This document shows, one piece after another, positions 4,540 through 5,126 of a stretch of 5,126 bases of DNA. Source of the DNA: SCRA01 sp035533275 (GTDB lineage Bacteria > Vulcanimicrobiota > Vulcanimicrobiia > Vulcanimicrobiales > SCRA01); the NCBI GenBank assembly GCA_035533275.1, contig DATLUD010000052.1, forward strand, positions 1 through 5,126, read 5' to 3'. The stretch's first letter is position 1, and each line of letters opens with the position of its first letter. The notes beneath the pieces were generated by a model, which searched no databases, was not told the origin of the DNA, and saw only the letters and a list, made by a program, of their open reading frames with translations. The translations under genes were made by a program, and so were the position numbers.

Positions 4540-5126
4540 TCAGGTTTCCGGCGGCGAGAGGATCACGATCGCCGTGTGGGCGTCGTCGGCCCAGACCGCG
4601 GCGCGGACCATCGGGTTGGTGAGGTAGGCGAAAGCCAGGCGCACCTCGTCGCGAGTGCAGGCTCGGGCGCTGCCGGCGTTGCGTAGGCCTTGGTCGACGG
4701 CGATCATCGCCGCGTCCTCGTTGAGGTGCGGGGCGTTGGCGGGGCCGCCCTCGGCGGCGGCCGTGACCTGCGTGGCCCAGCCGGCCCGGCGGACCAGCGC
4801 GGCGACGTCGGCGACGCGCTTGGACTCCCCGTGGGCGCGCTCCAGAGGAGATCTGCCAGGGCGTCGGCGGCAAAGCCCGGCGCGAAGAGGGGGCGCATCT
4901 CATGGGCGTTGGCGCCCAGGGCGAGGAGCGTCCGGAGATCGTCGACGGTAAACGCGGCGACGCCGTGGGTGCGCAGCTCGCTTTGGAGCTCGATGTCCTC
5001 GCCGTAGCCGGGGCCGATCAGGGCGCAGGCGTCGGCGTGGTAGTCGCCCTTGTACTTGGAGGCCTCGAGCGCGTCGGGATTGGAGACGGTGCCCTTGCCC
5101 GTCTTGCACTCCAGCATCACGCGGTA
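4540..5126 (-). pseudogene. PD-(D/E)XK nuclease-like protein, C-terminal part, one frameshift
   Basis: The frame enters from the right edge and reads a strand VMLECKTGKG with Glu and Lys spaced as ExK, as in the catalytic strand of PD-(D/E)XK nucleases. It is followed by KYKGDYHADACALIGPGY, an ELRTHGVAAFTVDDLRTLL segment and PLFAPGFAADALADLLW. The frame then derails at 4840-4843. One missing C (CTCC for CTCCC on the + strand) restores ERAHGESKRVADVAALVRRAG... through to AVWADDAHTAIVILSPPET and a TGA at 4542-4540. With that base the visible part is 195 residues. The upstream catalytic Asp and any target-recognition domain are outside the window, so a Mrr-like or other restriction enzyme identity is only a suggestion. 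It lies upstream of genes A and B on the same strand. Confidence 0.65.

Noticed and set aside
3973..4686. A 237-codon open frame on the + strand opposite gene A
   Set aside because: It is the antisense of gene A and the nuclease tail in GC-rich DNA. Its product has no recognisable motif, whereas gene A shows a zinc-ribbon and a conserved tail also seen in the relic.
4838..4850. Programmed ribosomal frameshift in the nuclease gene
   Set aside because: There is no slippery heptamer or stop-adjacent shift signal at the break, and a simple one-base loss identical in context to that in gene B explains it.

Overview
The window is GC-rich accessory DNA. GTG starts, and -10 boxes lying 6-8 bases from start codons (leaderless mRNAs), fit a high-GC lineage such as Actinobacteria, Chloroflexi or a related soil or groundwater group. 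The sequence does not allow a firm taxonomic call. Apart from the tail of a methyltransferase at the left edge, the content is a cluster of toxin-antitoxin (TA) type gene pairs and nuclease-like genes, several of them decayed.

Layout, left to right: (1) 1-296, + strand: C-terminal part of a probable SAM-dependent methyltransferase, followed by a long hairpin. (2) 475-1415, - strand: a RES/Xre module, antitoxin first, RES toxin second, GTGA overlap, with a striking phased CGCAAG operator. (3) 1554-2146, + strand, divergent from module 2: a ribbon-helix-helix antitoxin and MazF/PemK toxin with an ATGA overlap. (4) 2177-2245: a short relic of the gene A/gene B junction found intact further right. 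(5) 2385-3301, + strand: a winged-helix regulator and a Pol-beta-type nucleotidyltransferase (GTGA overlap), preceded by a three-box AGTAGTA operator. (6) 3315-3442, - strand: a relic of a nuclease-like gene carrying a large internal deletion. (7) 3449-5126, - strand: a better preserved cassette of a PD-(D/E)XK-like nuclease tail (one frameshift), gene A (zinc-ribbon plus helical antitoxin-like protein, intact) and gene B (DUF6036-like nucleotidyltransferase, disrupted but still open from start to stop).

The main point is architectural. The pieces at 3315-3442 and 2177-2245 are collinear with the nuclease-A-B cassette at 3449-5126, so the window holds two tandem copies of one three-gene cassette. 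In the second copy nearly all of gene A, including its promoter region, has been replaced by the convergent wHTH/nucleotidyltransferase pair. The array therefore looks like TA-type modules displacing and eroding one another. The repeated gene order suggests that nuclease, A and B form one functional or mobile unit.

All four regulator/antitoxin-position genes share one plan: a -10 box almost touching the start codon, a repeated or palindromic operator for at least three of them, and a downstream partner whose start overlaps the stop by 1-4 bases. This fits autoregulated, translationally coupled TA operons. Functions are inferred from sequence alone.
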